From the NCBI RefSeq assembly GCF_000429945.1, contig NZ_KE386995.1:63238-127237 (forward strand): 64,000 bases of DNA. The letters run 5' to 3'. The stretch comes from Desulfogranum japonicum DSM 18378 (GTDB lineage: Bacteria > Desulfobacterota > Desulfobulbia > Desulfobulbales > Desulfobulbaceae). The position numbers were made by a program, and so were the translations under genes. Under the pieces are notes generated by a model. It was not told where the DNA came from. It searched no databases and saw nothing but the letters and a program-made list of their open reading frames with translations. Within the stretch, counting starts at the first letter, position 1. Each line of letters begins with the position of its first letter. Below, piece after piece: positions 36,789 through 44,753 of the stretch.

Positions 36789-38484
36789 GTTTAGGCCCTT
36801 TCATGTAGCTGATATATCTGTTTTTTCCATCCTGTTTGGCTTGAAACATCGCCTGGTCTGCCTGCCTGATTAGCTGATCTGCCATGGTGCCATCCGAGGG
36901 AAAAATTGAAATTCCTATGCTGACACTTACCTCCACTGACAGTTGCAGTTCCTGCATTCGCTGTTGCAGTGTATAACATATTTTGTCAGCAACACTTGTG
37001 GCATCTTCCTCCCATTTCATGGCAGGCAGCGCGATAACAAACTCATCTCCTCCCCAACGACATATAAGGTCCGAGTCACGCAGGCAATGAACCAAGGTCA
37101 GGCTGACAACTCTTAAAACCTGATCTCCCATTTCATGGCCGAATTGGTCGTTGACATTTTTAAAGTTATCCAGATCCAGAAACAGAATGCCGACAAGAGC
37201 GTTTTCCCGCTTCGCCCGCCGAAAACACTGCTCAAGGAGATTGTGGAATAAATGCCGGTTGGGTAACCCTGTAAGGCAGTCATGATGTGCCAGGTGTTCC
37301 AGTTCCTGGCGTATATCCTGGAGGTCAGTGATATCGTGCAGAGAAATTACTGCACCAAGATTTTCTCCATGGTTGGTCTGCATGGGGCATCCGCTGGCTC
37401 GTAGAGATCTGCTGGTTCCATCTTCATTTATTAGCAGTATTTCCTGATTTCGTACGGTTTGTCCCTCAAGCGCACGATAAAGCGGAAGTTCTTTGGCGGT
37501 GAGCAGCCTCTTGGCATCAGGATGGAGTAGACGATAGTGATGGGCCCATTGCTCAAGTGGGATATTTTTTAGCGTACATCTATGCATTTCCTGGGCAGCC
37601 CGGTTGAACAGCGTCAGGTTCCCTGCAGCATCACAGGCAATAATACCATCTGTGATATTGTCCAGAACAGCTTCCTGTACTTTCTGCTGATACATTACCT
37701 CCTGCTCAGCCTGTTTGAGCAGACTGATATCTAAAAAATACCAGACTCTGCCAAGATATTTTCCCCCACTGCGAACAGGATAGGTGTGGCGGTAAAAGAC
37801 CCTTCCATCCTGCAGATAGATTTCATCTGTGCTGACAACATTGTGCTCACGGTACAGTCTCTGTACGGTTTCGAGAAACTCATCAGGTTTTTGTACCTGT
37901 TCGAGAATCAGCTGTAGACTCTCTTCATTATTTTTGTTCTGAACAATCTGTTCGGGTATGGACCACATTGTAAGAAATTGCCGGTTGAACGACAGCATTT
38001 CCATTTTTTCGTTTACCAGGAGTATACCCGCAGGGTTATGGTGGTACTGCGCTTGGAGAAGATGATATTCCCTGCAGCCGGTAAGGCATTCCATGGGGCG
38101 ATTTTCCTGCTGTAGCACAAGCAATATAACCTTGGTATGAGGTTGCGAAAGGCAAAGGTTAAGCATGGTACCGTTGGCAAGTTTGCTTACAAAGTCCAGT
38201 TCTTGAGTACTTTCAGAATCAGCATGTTGTCTGATATGGTTTTCTGCACTGAGGCGGTAGTCGTGGTGCAGATAGTCAGGGAAATAGCAGCTTAGTCCTG
38301 GTGAAAAATGAAGCAGAACAGCAGCCTGATTGTTGATGAGGCGAATATGCAGGTTCGGCTCAAGAATAAGAGCTGGAACAGGAAGAGTTTGCAGTAACTG
38401 TTCAGCCGAGAAGGGGAGAGGGTCATCTACAGCTTTTGTCTGATCGGGTTTCAGGGGCTTTGCAACTACACTGCTACGATCCAT
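36784..38484 (-). CDS. PAS-domain diguanylate cyclase
   Basis: 566 aa, no membrane segment. Three PAS-like regions (about 30-130, 140-260 and 270-395; the second ends with RVWYFLDISLLKQAEQE) precede a GGDEF domain at about 400-560. The active site RWGGDEF is intact, and an RxxD inhibitory site (RDSD) lies five residues before it, so it should make c-di-GMP under product feedback. HHDCLTGLPNR and LDLDNFKNVND mark the domain start. No phosphodiesterase domain. Signal sensed by the PAS domains unknown. Single gene with a 645 bp upstream gap. Confidence 0.92.
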   Translation of the reverse strand: MDRSSVVAKPLKPDQTKAVDDPLPFSAEQLLQTLPVPALILEPNLHIRLINNQAAVLLHFSPGLSCYFPDYLHHDYRLSAENHIRQHADSESTQELDFVSKLANGTMLNLCLSQPHTKVILLVLQQENRPMECLTGCREYHLLQAQYHHNPAGILLVNEKMEMLSFNRQFLTMWSIPEQIVQNKNNEESLQLILEQVQKPDEFLETVQRLYREHNVVSTDEIYLQDGRVFYRHTYPVRSGGKYLGRVWYFLDISLLKQAEQEVMYQQKVQEAVLDNITDGIIACDAAGNLTLFNRAAQEMHRCTLKNIPLEQWAHHYRLLHPDAKRLLTAKELPLYRALEGQTVRNQEILLINEDGTSRSLRASGCPMQTNHGENLGAVISLHDITDLQDIRQELEHLAHHDCLTGLPNRHLFHNLLEQCFRRAKRENALVGILFLDLDNFKNVNDQFGHEMGDQVLRVVSLTLVHCLRDSDLICRWGGDEFVIALPAMKWEEDATSVADKICYTLQQRMQELQLSVEVSVSIGISIFPSDGTMADQLIRQADQAMFQAKQDGKNRYISYMKGPKP

Positions 38485-38752
38485 AGTTTCTCTCCGGTGA
38501 TCCCATTATGGATGAGGTTCAGTGAAAAACAAGCTGTTTTTCCCATGCTATCATATTAAGGTAATTGTGTGAAGATTCATTCATAACCTAATATTCATAT
38601 GCGTTAATATGTGTACATTTTACGTAGTGGCTATTTGCCGATTGATCTGTTACTGGAAGGTTATACAGAAAAAGCAATAGAAAGGCATGTCGGGACAAAA
38701 GAAAATGTTCTTTATGAAAGTATGACTTACTGGTAAATACAAAGAAGCATTG

Positions 38753-38919
38753 TAGGGTCGCGGAAAATAATACATATCCAAAAATTGCGCAGGATATCGG
38801 TTTGGTAACGTCGTAGCTTCAATGGTCCCATACTGGCCGTATTGAGCCATTGACGCTACGGCGTTACCGAGTTGAGAGACAAGCAAGATTGGATACTTTA
38901 TTTTTTCCGTGTCCCTTAA
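38753..38919 (+). repeat. Repeat A, copy 3
   Basis: AGGGTCGCGGAAAATAATAC at the left, GTGTCCCTTAA at the right. The inner arms GGTAACGTCGTAGCTTCAAT and its imperfect complement (CATTGACGCTACGGCGTTACC region, 38848-38868) pair well. Same length as copies 1 and 2. Confidence 0.87.
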
Positions 38920-38952
38920 CAAAAGAATATGCAATGTAATTACCCCGAGTGC

Positions 38953-39092
38953 ATCTGCTCTGTAGTCATCTTGGCTTATGTATGATCCCATACGCTTACG
39001 CCAGCCTGCTTGCGCAAACTTCAAACACCCTATAATACGTTTTAATTACAGGGAAATTGTCAAGTCTAGCCGCTTCTCCTCTGGGTAGTTAC
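38953..39092 (-). repeat. Repeat B, copy 4 (diverged)
   Basis: Read on minus it begins GTAACTACCCAGAGGAG and continues GTTTGAAGTT..GCAGGCTGGCGTAA, matching copies 1 and 2; the far end is degraded. Its left end, with flanking bases, makes the dyad AGTTAC/GTAACT 37 bp before the next gene. Confidence 0.7.
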
Positions 39093-39129
39093 TCACGTAA
39101 CTATGTACACTATAAACAAAGAGTAGCCA

Positions 39130-39555
39130 ATGAGTCATGTCTTTACATACGGTTCTTTGATGTTCCCCCAGGTCTGGAATCGTGTGGTACAGGGAAGGTA
39201 CAATGCCCAACGGGTAGCATTGAGAGGTTTTGAGCGAAAATGTGTCAAAGGAGAAGAATATCCCGTCATTCATCCTGTTGATGATACCTGGTCGTTAGTA
39301 CAAGGGGTGCTGTATAGAGATGTTGGTGAAGAGGATTTACAGCGCCTGGATGTCTTTGAGGGCGAGTATTATCAACGGCAGACCAGGATGGTTATGTCAG
39401 AAGGTGGATATGTGGAGCCCGCGGAAGTATACGTGGTGCACGAGGATTTCACCCATATAATCGATCACAGGCCATGGGATGTGGAGCGTTTCAAGGAACA
39501 TGGGATACAAAAATTCTTGCAGCTGTATGTAGGATTTGAACGTAACAATTCATAG
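39130..39555 (+). CDS. Gamma-glutamylcyclotransferase/AIG2-like protein
   Basis: 141 aa, normal for the GGCT-like fold. It starts with the substrate-loop motif FTYGSLM (5-11), and the likely catalytic Glu is in LDVFEGEYY (about 76). Members release 5-oxoproline from gamma-glutamyl amines or dipeptides; the substrate is not deducible here. The last four codons and the stop lie inside repeat B copy 3, so the C-terminus was reshaped by the repeat or the repeat inserted at the gene end. Copies of repeat B in opposite orientation sit on both sides. Shine-Dalgarno weak. Confidence 0.85.
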   Translation: MSHVFTYGSLMFPQVWNRVVQGRYNAQRVALRGFERKCVKGEEYPVIHPVDDTWSLVQGVLYRDVGEEDLQRLDVFEGEYYQRQTRMVMSEGGYVEPAEVYVVHEDFTHIIDHRPWDVERFKEHGIQKFLQLYVGFERNNS

Positions 39556-39695
39556 GGGAGTCGGATCAGCTTGAAACTCCACAGTGAATTGGTTACAGGG
39601 TACCTGAAGTTATCACAAGCAGGTAGGTACAGCGTATTGGATTATTATAGGTAAGCCCGGTCGATCGTGGAAAGATCAGGCGCGCTGTGAGCAGC
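39541..39695 (+). repeat. Repeat B, copy 3
   Basis: CGTAACAATTCATAGGGGAG at the left, CTGTGAGCAG at the right, matching copy 2 along its whole length. It starts inside the cyclotransferase gene and ends 6 bp before the lolD stop, filling the whole space between the convergent genes. Confidence 0.85.
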
Positions 39696-39700
39696 TACTG

Positions 39701-40378
39701 TTAAACAAGATGACCACTCTCCAGGGTGAGCGTACGGTCAAGGGCCTGGGCCAATTCCATGTTGTGGGTTACCATCAGCACGGATAGGTCAAAGCTGTCT
39801 GAGAGTTCCTGGAGGAGTTCAAAAACCATCTGTCCACTGCCTGCATCCAGGTTACCGGTGGGTTCATCAGCCAGGAGTAATGCCGGCTGGAGGATGAGAG
39901 CCCTGGCCAGTGCTATGCGTTGCTGCTCTCCGCCAGAGAGTTCTCCACTTCGATGATCAGCCCTTTTTGCCAGTTGTATCCTTTGCAAAAGTTCCATTGC
40001 TCTATCTCTGAGAATCGCTTTATTCTGTCCCTGGATAAGCCCCGGCATCATGATATTTTCAAGCGCTGTGAATTCGGGCAAAAGGTGATGAAACTGGAAG
40101 ATGAAGCCGATGTTGCTGTTGCGATGTGCTGCCAGAGACGCCTCTGGTTGCTGATGGAGTTCCTGCCCTTTAAACAGTATACTTCCGTGATCTGCTGTAT
40201 CAAGGGTTCCCAGGATTTGCAGCAAAGTGGTTTTGCCTGACCCCGAAGCGCCGACAATGGCAACCATTTCACGTTTCAGAAGCGTGAGGTTTACTCCATT
40301 GAGTACCGTGATGATGTTGTCACCGTTGCGGTATGATTTAGAAACCTCTGTGGCCTGAAGGAGTGTGTTGCTATTCAT
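39701..40378 (-). CDS. lolD: Lipoprotein-releasing system ATP-binding protein LolD
   Basis: 225 aa ABC ATPase. It powers release of lipoproteins from the inner membrane to LolA. Walker A GASGSGKTTL (42-51), signature LSGGEQQRIALARAL, Walker B LLLADEPTGNLD, and the LolD-typical FQFHHLLPEFTALEN Q-loop segment. Overlaps lolC by 8 bp. Its stop is next to repeat B copy 3, where the lysS-lolC-lolD series ends. Confidence 0.94.
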   Translation of the reverse strand: MNSNTLLQATEVSKSYRNGDNIITVLNGVNLTLLKREMVAIVGASGSGKTTLLQILGTLDTADHGSILFKGQELHQQPEASLAAHRNSNIGFIFQFHHLLPEFTALENIMMPGLIQGQNKAILRDRAMELLQRIQLAKRADHRSGELSGGEQQRIALARALILQPALLLADEPTGNLDAGSGQMVFELLQELSDSFDLSVLMVTHNMELAQALDRTLTLESGHLV

Positions 40379-41597
40379 AGGTCAATGCCTCTGCAGGGCG
40401 TACCTGCGATGCTTTCCAGGAAGGATAAAGAGTCGCCAGCAAGGTGATCAGCATGGCGGATAGGGCTATCAGGCTCACGTCAAAGGGAACAACCTTTATA
40501 GGCAGAGTAGACATGGGATACACATTGCTGGGTAGTTCAATGAACTTATATCGCTTGAGAAGAGCACACAGGCCCAGGCCGCTCAATACCCCAAGAGTTG
40601 TACCGCAAATGCCGATCACCATGCCCTGATAAAAGAAAATACGCATAATGGAGCGGGTTGTTGCTCCCATGGATTTAAGGATGGCAATATCGCGATTCTT
40701 TTCCATGACCACCATAATCAATGCGCTGATGATATTGAGTGCGGCAACCAGGATGATCAAATCTAACGCAATGAAGATGCCAGCCTTTTCTAATTTAAGA
40801 GCAGCAAACAGATTCTGGTTTATACGCATCCAGTCCCGTACACTATAACTGGCTCCCAGAGCAGATCCAATGGCTGCTGCAGTCTGGTCGGCTCGGTCAA
40901 CGTCACGGACCTTGACCTCGATGCCATGGGCTCCATTGTCAATGCCTGCCAGGGTGCGGGCTGTGGTAATATTGGTAAATCCCATGGTGGAGTCATATTC
41001 AAACATGCCTGTTTCGAAAATTCCGGTAATCAGACAGGTCTTTATCTTTGGGAGCACCCCCATGGGAGACAACGGACCATTGGGCGAAATAAGGCGTAGC
41101 TTGTCTCCGGGCATCACGCGCAGTCTGCGGGCTAATTCTTTGCCAATGATGATTGCGGGAAAGTCCAGATTTTTATCAAGGTCTTTTAGATGACCATGCT
41201 TCATGACCTGGTCAATGGTAATGACGTTGACTGCTGAGGCGGGATCGATACCACGCAACACCATTCCACTGGAACCTGCCTGGGAATTGACCAAAACCTG
41301 CCCGTAGACATAGGGTGTGGCGGCAATAACTCCGTCTGTTTTTTCAATGGTACTGATGGCCTTTTCCGGCTCTGCAATGGTACCATGATAGGATTGAACC
41401 AACACATGGGCATTGAGGCCGATTATCTGATCACGCAGTCCCTCTGTAAAGCCGGTATAGACGCTGAGAACAACTATCAGCGCCAGTACTCCCACTGCAA
41501 CGCCAAGAACGGATATGACAGTGATCAGAGAGATGAATTTTTGTTTTCTTTTGGCCCGCAGATACCGCCTGCTGACAAACCATTCAAAAGAGGCCAT
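40371..41597 (-). CDS. lolC: Lipoprotein-releasing system permease LolC/E
   Basis: 408 aa inner-membrane subunit. One membrane helix at about 22-48 (KFISLITVISVLGVAVGVLALIVV region), a periplasmic domain, then three helices (about 270-300, 315-345, 370-395) of the MacB/FtsX fold. Conserved start FVSRRYLRAKRKQKFISLIT and EKNRDIAILKSMGAT coupling segment near 305. A single LolC/E gene suggests a homodimeric LolF-like permease, unless a second copy lies elsewhere. Upstream lysS is 229 bp away across hairpins. Confidence 0.93.
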   Translation of the reverse strand: MASFEWFVSRRYLRAKRKQKFISLITVISVLGVAVGVLALIVVLSVYTGFTEGLRDQIIGLNAHVLVQSYHGTIAEPEKAISTIEKTDGVIAATPYVYGQVLVNSQAGSSGMVLRGIDPASAVNVITIDQVMKHGHLKDLDKNLDFPAIIIGKELARRLRVMPGDKLRLISPNGPLSPMGVLPKIKTCLITGIFETGMFEYDSTMGFTNITTARTLAGIDNGAHGIEVKVRDVDRADQTAAAIGSALGASYSVRDWMRINQNLFAALKLEKAGIFIALDLIILVAALNIISALIMVVMEKNRDIAILKSMGATTRSIMRIFFYQGMVIGICGTTLGVLSGLGLCALLKRYKFIELPSNVYPMSTLPIKVVPFDVSLIALSAMLITLLATLYPSWKASQVRPAEALTYE

Positions 41598-41691
41598 TAT
41601 TGCTGCCCTGGAAGGAGGAAGTGATCTTTAAAAACACATGCTTCGGAGAACGTGTTTTGTGAACTTTATATCTGCTGTATTGTAAATGGAA

Positions 41692-41724
41692 GGGACAATA
41701 CACTCGTAATGTGTGTATTGTCCC
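41692..41724. terminator. Perfect 12 bp stem-loop between lysS and lolC
   Basis: GGGACAATACAC / GTGTATTGTCCC with a 9-base loop, lacking a T tail. Adjacent to the D-type dyad at 41732-41806. Together they may end or attenuate lysS transcription before lolC. Confidence 0.55.
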
Positions 41725-41731
41725 AAAGGAC

Positions 41732-41806
41732 TTGGAGTCTGTCGGAGAAGTTTTTTCATCATTGGTGTTCTTTTCAGAAGCAATGCCAATTCTCGGAGGC
41801 CTCCTG
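41732..41806 (-). repeat. D-type dyad downstream of lysS
   Basis: TTGGAGTCTGTCGGAGAAG (41732-41750) pairs imperfectly with TTCTCGGAGGCCTCC (41790-41804) around a 40-base spacer. The left arm matches the hairpin at 36745-36788 over about 17 bases. Confidence 0.5.
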
Positions 41807-41826
41807 GCTCGGTTTTGAAATGCGGC

Positions 41827-43314
41827 TTAGTCTCGAGCTTCCGGTTTGAGATGTGGAAAAAGAATGACGTCGCGAATAGAAGGTGCATCGGTGAGAAGCA
41901 TTACCAGGCGATCGATGCCTATACCCTCGCCAGCAGCTGAAGGCATGCCATACTCGAGAGCCCGAACATAATCGCGGTCAAGAACAGGATGAATTTCTTC
42001 ATCATCACCACGTTCGTTGATTTGCTTTTCAAAACGTTGGAACTGATCCACAGGGTCGTTCAATTCGCTGAATGCGTTTGCTATCTCCCTTCCGGTGATA
42101 AACAGCTCAAAACGGTCAGTGACACTGGGGTCTTCTTCATTTCTTCTGGCCAAAGGCGATACTTCAGTGGGGTAAGAGGTGATGAAGGTGGGATCGATCA
42201 GCTTCTCTTCAACAAGTAGCTCAAAAAGCTCGGTTTTTGCTTTACCAATGCCTGCTTCAGGCTGCAGTTCGATGCCTTTTTCTTTAACCAGTTCAAAAAC
42301 CTTCGCATCATCGGCAAGGATGGCCGGATCCACTTTACCTATTTCAACCAGTGCCTGATCCATTGTCAACCGTTTCCAGGGTGGGGCGAGGTTGACTGCT
42401 GTCCCCTGATAAGTAATTTCCATGGAGCCGGTAACCTCAGCAGACAACCAGGAAACCATTTCCTCGGTCAGGTCCATGAGGTCATGGTAGGTGGCGTAGG
42501 CCTGATAGAATTCCAGCATGGTAAACTCGGGATTATGCCGGGTTGAGAGTCCCTCGTTTCGAAAGTTTCTATTAATTTCGAAAACACGTTCAAAACCACC
42601 AACCAGAAGCCTTTTCAAATACAGCTCAGGTGCAATGCGCAGATAGAGATCCATATCCAGGGCATTGTGATGTGTTTTAAACGGCTTGGCGGTCGCACCT
42701 CCGGGGATGGGTTGCATCATTGGTGTTTCCACTTCCATGAAACCGCGATTATTGAGAAATTCACGAACCAGCCGAATGATTTCAACACGTTTTTGAAAGG
42801 TTTCCCTGGTTTCGGGATTCACGATCAGATCCAGATAGCGCTGACGATATCTGGTCTCCACATCTGTGAGACCATGAAACTTTTCAGGCAGAGGCCGCAG
42901 GGATTTGGTAATCATGGCCAGTTCGCGGGCTTCAATGGAAGTCTCGCCAGTTTTGGTTTTGAACAGTTTGCCCACAACCCCTACGATATCGCCCACGTCC
43001 CATTTCTTAAACAGGGCAAAGTTTTCGTCTCCCAGCAGGTCTTTGCGGGCATATATCTGTATGCGTCCTGAGCTGTCCTGGAGATGAAAGAAGGCTGCCT
43101 TGCCAAACTTTCGCATGGACATGATGCGGCCGGCCAGACGATAGGTTTTACCGCTTTCGTCGTGGGCCTCAGGGCTCAGGTGCTCCCCTTGCGGCAGTAT
43201 TGCAGCAATATGATGGGGATTTGTAAAACTGTTGCTGAAAAGCTTAACGCCTGCTTCTGCAAGTGTTTCTGCTTTTTCTCGTCGTTGTTTGAGCAGGTTA
43301 CTTGTTTTTTCCAT
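41827..43314 (-). CDS. lysS: Lysyl-tRNA synthetase (class II)
   Basis: 495 aa, usual length. N-terminal OB-fold anticodon-binding domain (RLAGRIMSMRKFGKAAFFHLQD) and class II core: motif 2 FEINRNFRNEGLSTRHNPEFTMLEFYQAY split by its loop, motif 3 GIGIDRLVMLLTDA near the end. I start at ATG 43314 (MEKTSNLLKQRREKAETL); the open frame extends 71 codons further but that part is not LysS-like and has no start signal. Shine-Dalgarno weak. rlmD is 79 bp upstream and lolC downstream; the lysS-lolCD order is common in deltaproteobacterial lineages. Confidence 0.95.
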   Translation of the reverse strand: MEKTSNLLKQRREKAETLAEAGVKLFSNSFTNPHHIAAILPQGEHLSPEAHDESGKTYRLAGRIMSMRKFGKAAFFHLQDSSGRIQIYARKDLLGDENFALFKKWDVGDIVGVVGKLFKTKTGETSIEARELAMITKSLRPLPEKFHGLTDVETRYRQRYLDLIVNPETRETFQKRVEIIRLVREFLNNRGFMEVETPMMQPIPGGATAKPFKTHHNALDMDLYLRIAPELYLKRLLVGGFERVFEINRNFRNEGLSTRHNPEFTMLEFYQAYATYHDLMDLTEEMVSWLSAEVTGSMEITYQGTAVNLAPPWKRLTMDQALVEIGKVDPAILADDAKVFELVKEKGIELQPEAGIGKAKTELFELLVEEKLIDPTFITSYPTEVSPLARRNEEDPSVTDRFELFITGREIANAFSELNDPVDQFQRFEKQINERGDDEEIHPVLDRDYVRALEYGMPSAAGEGIGIDRLVMLLTDAPSIRDVILFPHLKPEARD

Positions 43315-43393
43315 CAGAATAAAATAGTGGATCGTTGGGAATATGTATGGAGTATATAAAAAGCAGTATACATAGTGCGTCAACAGGCAGATG

Positions 43394-44677
43394 TCAATTT
43401 TTTTCCAGAACTGCCACCGATTCGATATGGTGGGTCTGAGGAAACATGTCCACCGGAAAAATGTCCCTGCAATGATACCCGGATGTCGTGAGTACCGCCA
43501 GGTCCCTTGAAAGTGTGGCCGGATCACATGAAATGTAGATTATGCAAGCAGCATTGCCTTGTGCCAATGTGTGCGCATTTTCTTTGCCAAGCCCTTGTCT
43601 TGGAGGATCCAAGACAATTGCGTCATAGTTGGTGTGTTGTTTTGTCTGTAAAAAACTGACAACATTTTTGGCTGTAAATTTACATGATTCATCGCACTGC
43701 ATAAGCTGGGCATTGGTCTGGGCCCACCCTGTACTATGCCTGTTATGCTCCACACCGTGCACGTTGCAGCCGGCAAGGGTAAGGGGGATGGAAAAATTTC
43801 CTGTGCCGCAAAAGAGGTCCAGAAGGGTACCTGGCTGTTTTTGACGGAGAATATTGACAATCAGGTTAACCATGTGCTCATTCTGGGATGCGTTAACCTG
43901 GAAAAAACAGTTGTGGTCCCAGTAAAGGGTGTAGCTGAGAGTATCAAGACGAAATTTCTGCCCCATTCGCAGGGCGCCTTTGTGAATGTCTCCATCCTTG
44001 GGCCGTTTTTTGGAGAAGACATGATCGGTGATTGTCTGCAGTGAATGGAGTTGTTTCCTTGCTGTTATTTCCCGGCCAAAATCAACAACCATGCAGATGT
44101 CGCCATTTTCGGGGGACTGTATGATTTCAACTGCTCTGCATGTAGAGAGAACCTGCCTGCATTCTCCGTTGTGCAGGAGTTTATCCAGTGCCTGGTTGAT
44201 ACCAGATGGTGCCAGCGGGCAGGCGGTAATGGGAACAATCCGGTTGCTGGAACAGCGGTGGAACCCTATATCACCCTGTTGGCTGCAATGCAGGCGTATT
44301 TTATTACGATATCCGTATGGTAAAGGAGATGGAAGTGTCGGGTGTACAGTTATAGCGGTCGTCTGGATACCCGCCCGTGTCAGGCTTTCCAGGAGAATTT
44401 CTCGTTTGATCCGTAGTTGCTCGTTATATTCCGCATGCTGTAGACTGCATCCCCCGCAGATTGTGAAATAAGGGCAGGGCGGCTCTTTTCGTAATGGCGA
44501 AGGATGGCTGATGGAGATGGGGTCTGCTGTTATGTGTCCCCGGAATCGTTTTGTTTCCCGGATATGTACCTGTTCACCGGGCAAAACATGGGGGACCATG
44601 GCTACCATACCGTCCTTAAGGTAGCCTAAACCTTTGCCACCTGTTATAATTTTTTCTATCTTGATGTGATATTCCAT
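43394..44677 (-). CDS. rlmD: 23S rRNA (uracil-5-)-methyltransferase, RumA/RlmD family
   Basis: 427 aa from the ATG at 44677, which has GAGG six bases upstream (an ATG two codons earlier overlaps that site). N-terminal TRAM domain; [4Fe-4S] cysteines in CPYFTICGGCSLQH near 70; SAM motif LLDLFCGTGNFSIPL near 290; DPPRQGLG; nucleophile in YISCDPATLSRDLA near 388; base Glu in HHIESVAVLE near the end. Makes m5U in 23S rRNA; the exact site (747 or 1939) cannot be told. Divergent from the response regulator gene. Confidence 0.92.
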   Translation of the reverse strand: MEYHIKIEKIITGGKGLGYLKDGMVAMVPHVLPGEQVHIRETKRFRGHITADPISISHPSPLRKEPPCPYFTICGGCSLQHAEYNEQLRIKREILLESLTRAGIQTTAITVHPTLPSPLPYGYRNKIRLHCSQQGDIGFHRCSSNRIVPITACPLAPSGINQALDKLLHNGECRQVLSTCRAVEIIQSPENGDICMVVDFGREITARKQLHSLQTITDHVFSKKRPKDGDIHKGALRMGQKFRLDTLSYTLYWDHNCFFQVNASQNEHMVNLIVNILRQKQPGTLLDLFCGTGNFSIPLTLAGCNVHGVEHNRHSTGWAQTNAQLMQCDESCKFTAKNVVSFLQTKQHTNYDAIVLDPPRQGLGKENAHTLAQGNAACIIYISCDPATLSRDLAVLTTSGYHCRDIFPVDMFPQTHHIESVAVLEKN

Positions 44678-44700
44678 GTGCATCCTCTACTGAATTCTTT

Positions 44701-44728
44701 CTCTCAGCCTGTTTAACAGGTTAGAGAG
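44701..44728. promoter_or_regulatory. Dyad between divergent rlmD and response regulator genes
   Basis: CTCTC..CCTGTT / AACAGG..GAGAG is a nearly perfect two-part inverted repeat in the 76 bp gap. Its position suggests an operator acting on one or both genes, possibly autoregulatory. Confidence 0.4.
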
Positions 44729-44753
44729 GGGAAAGGAAAAGAAAAAACATACC

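Larger units (their letters stand above)
38485..39129. other. 645 bp repeat-filled gap
   Basis: Carries repeat A copy 3 and repeat B copy 4, only 34 bp apart. The minus-strand open frame 38650-39024 runs through both repeats and is not a gene. The first 260 bp, upstream of the GGDEF gene, are AT-rich and should hold its promoter. Confidence 0.7.

Noticed and set aside
38650-39024. 124-codon minus-strand frame
   Set aside because: It spans repeat A copy 3 and repeat B copy 4; the other copies are not open in this frame.
43315-43527. 71-codon N-terminal extension of LysS
   Set aside because: Family members start at MEKxxNLLxxRxEK-like sequence; the extension is unlike LysS and has no start signal.
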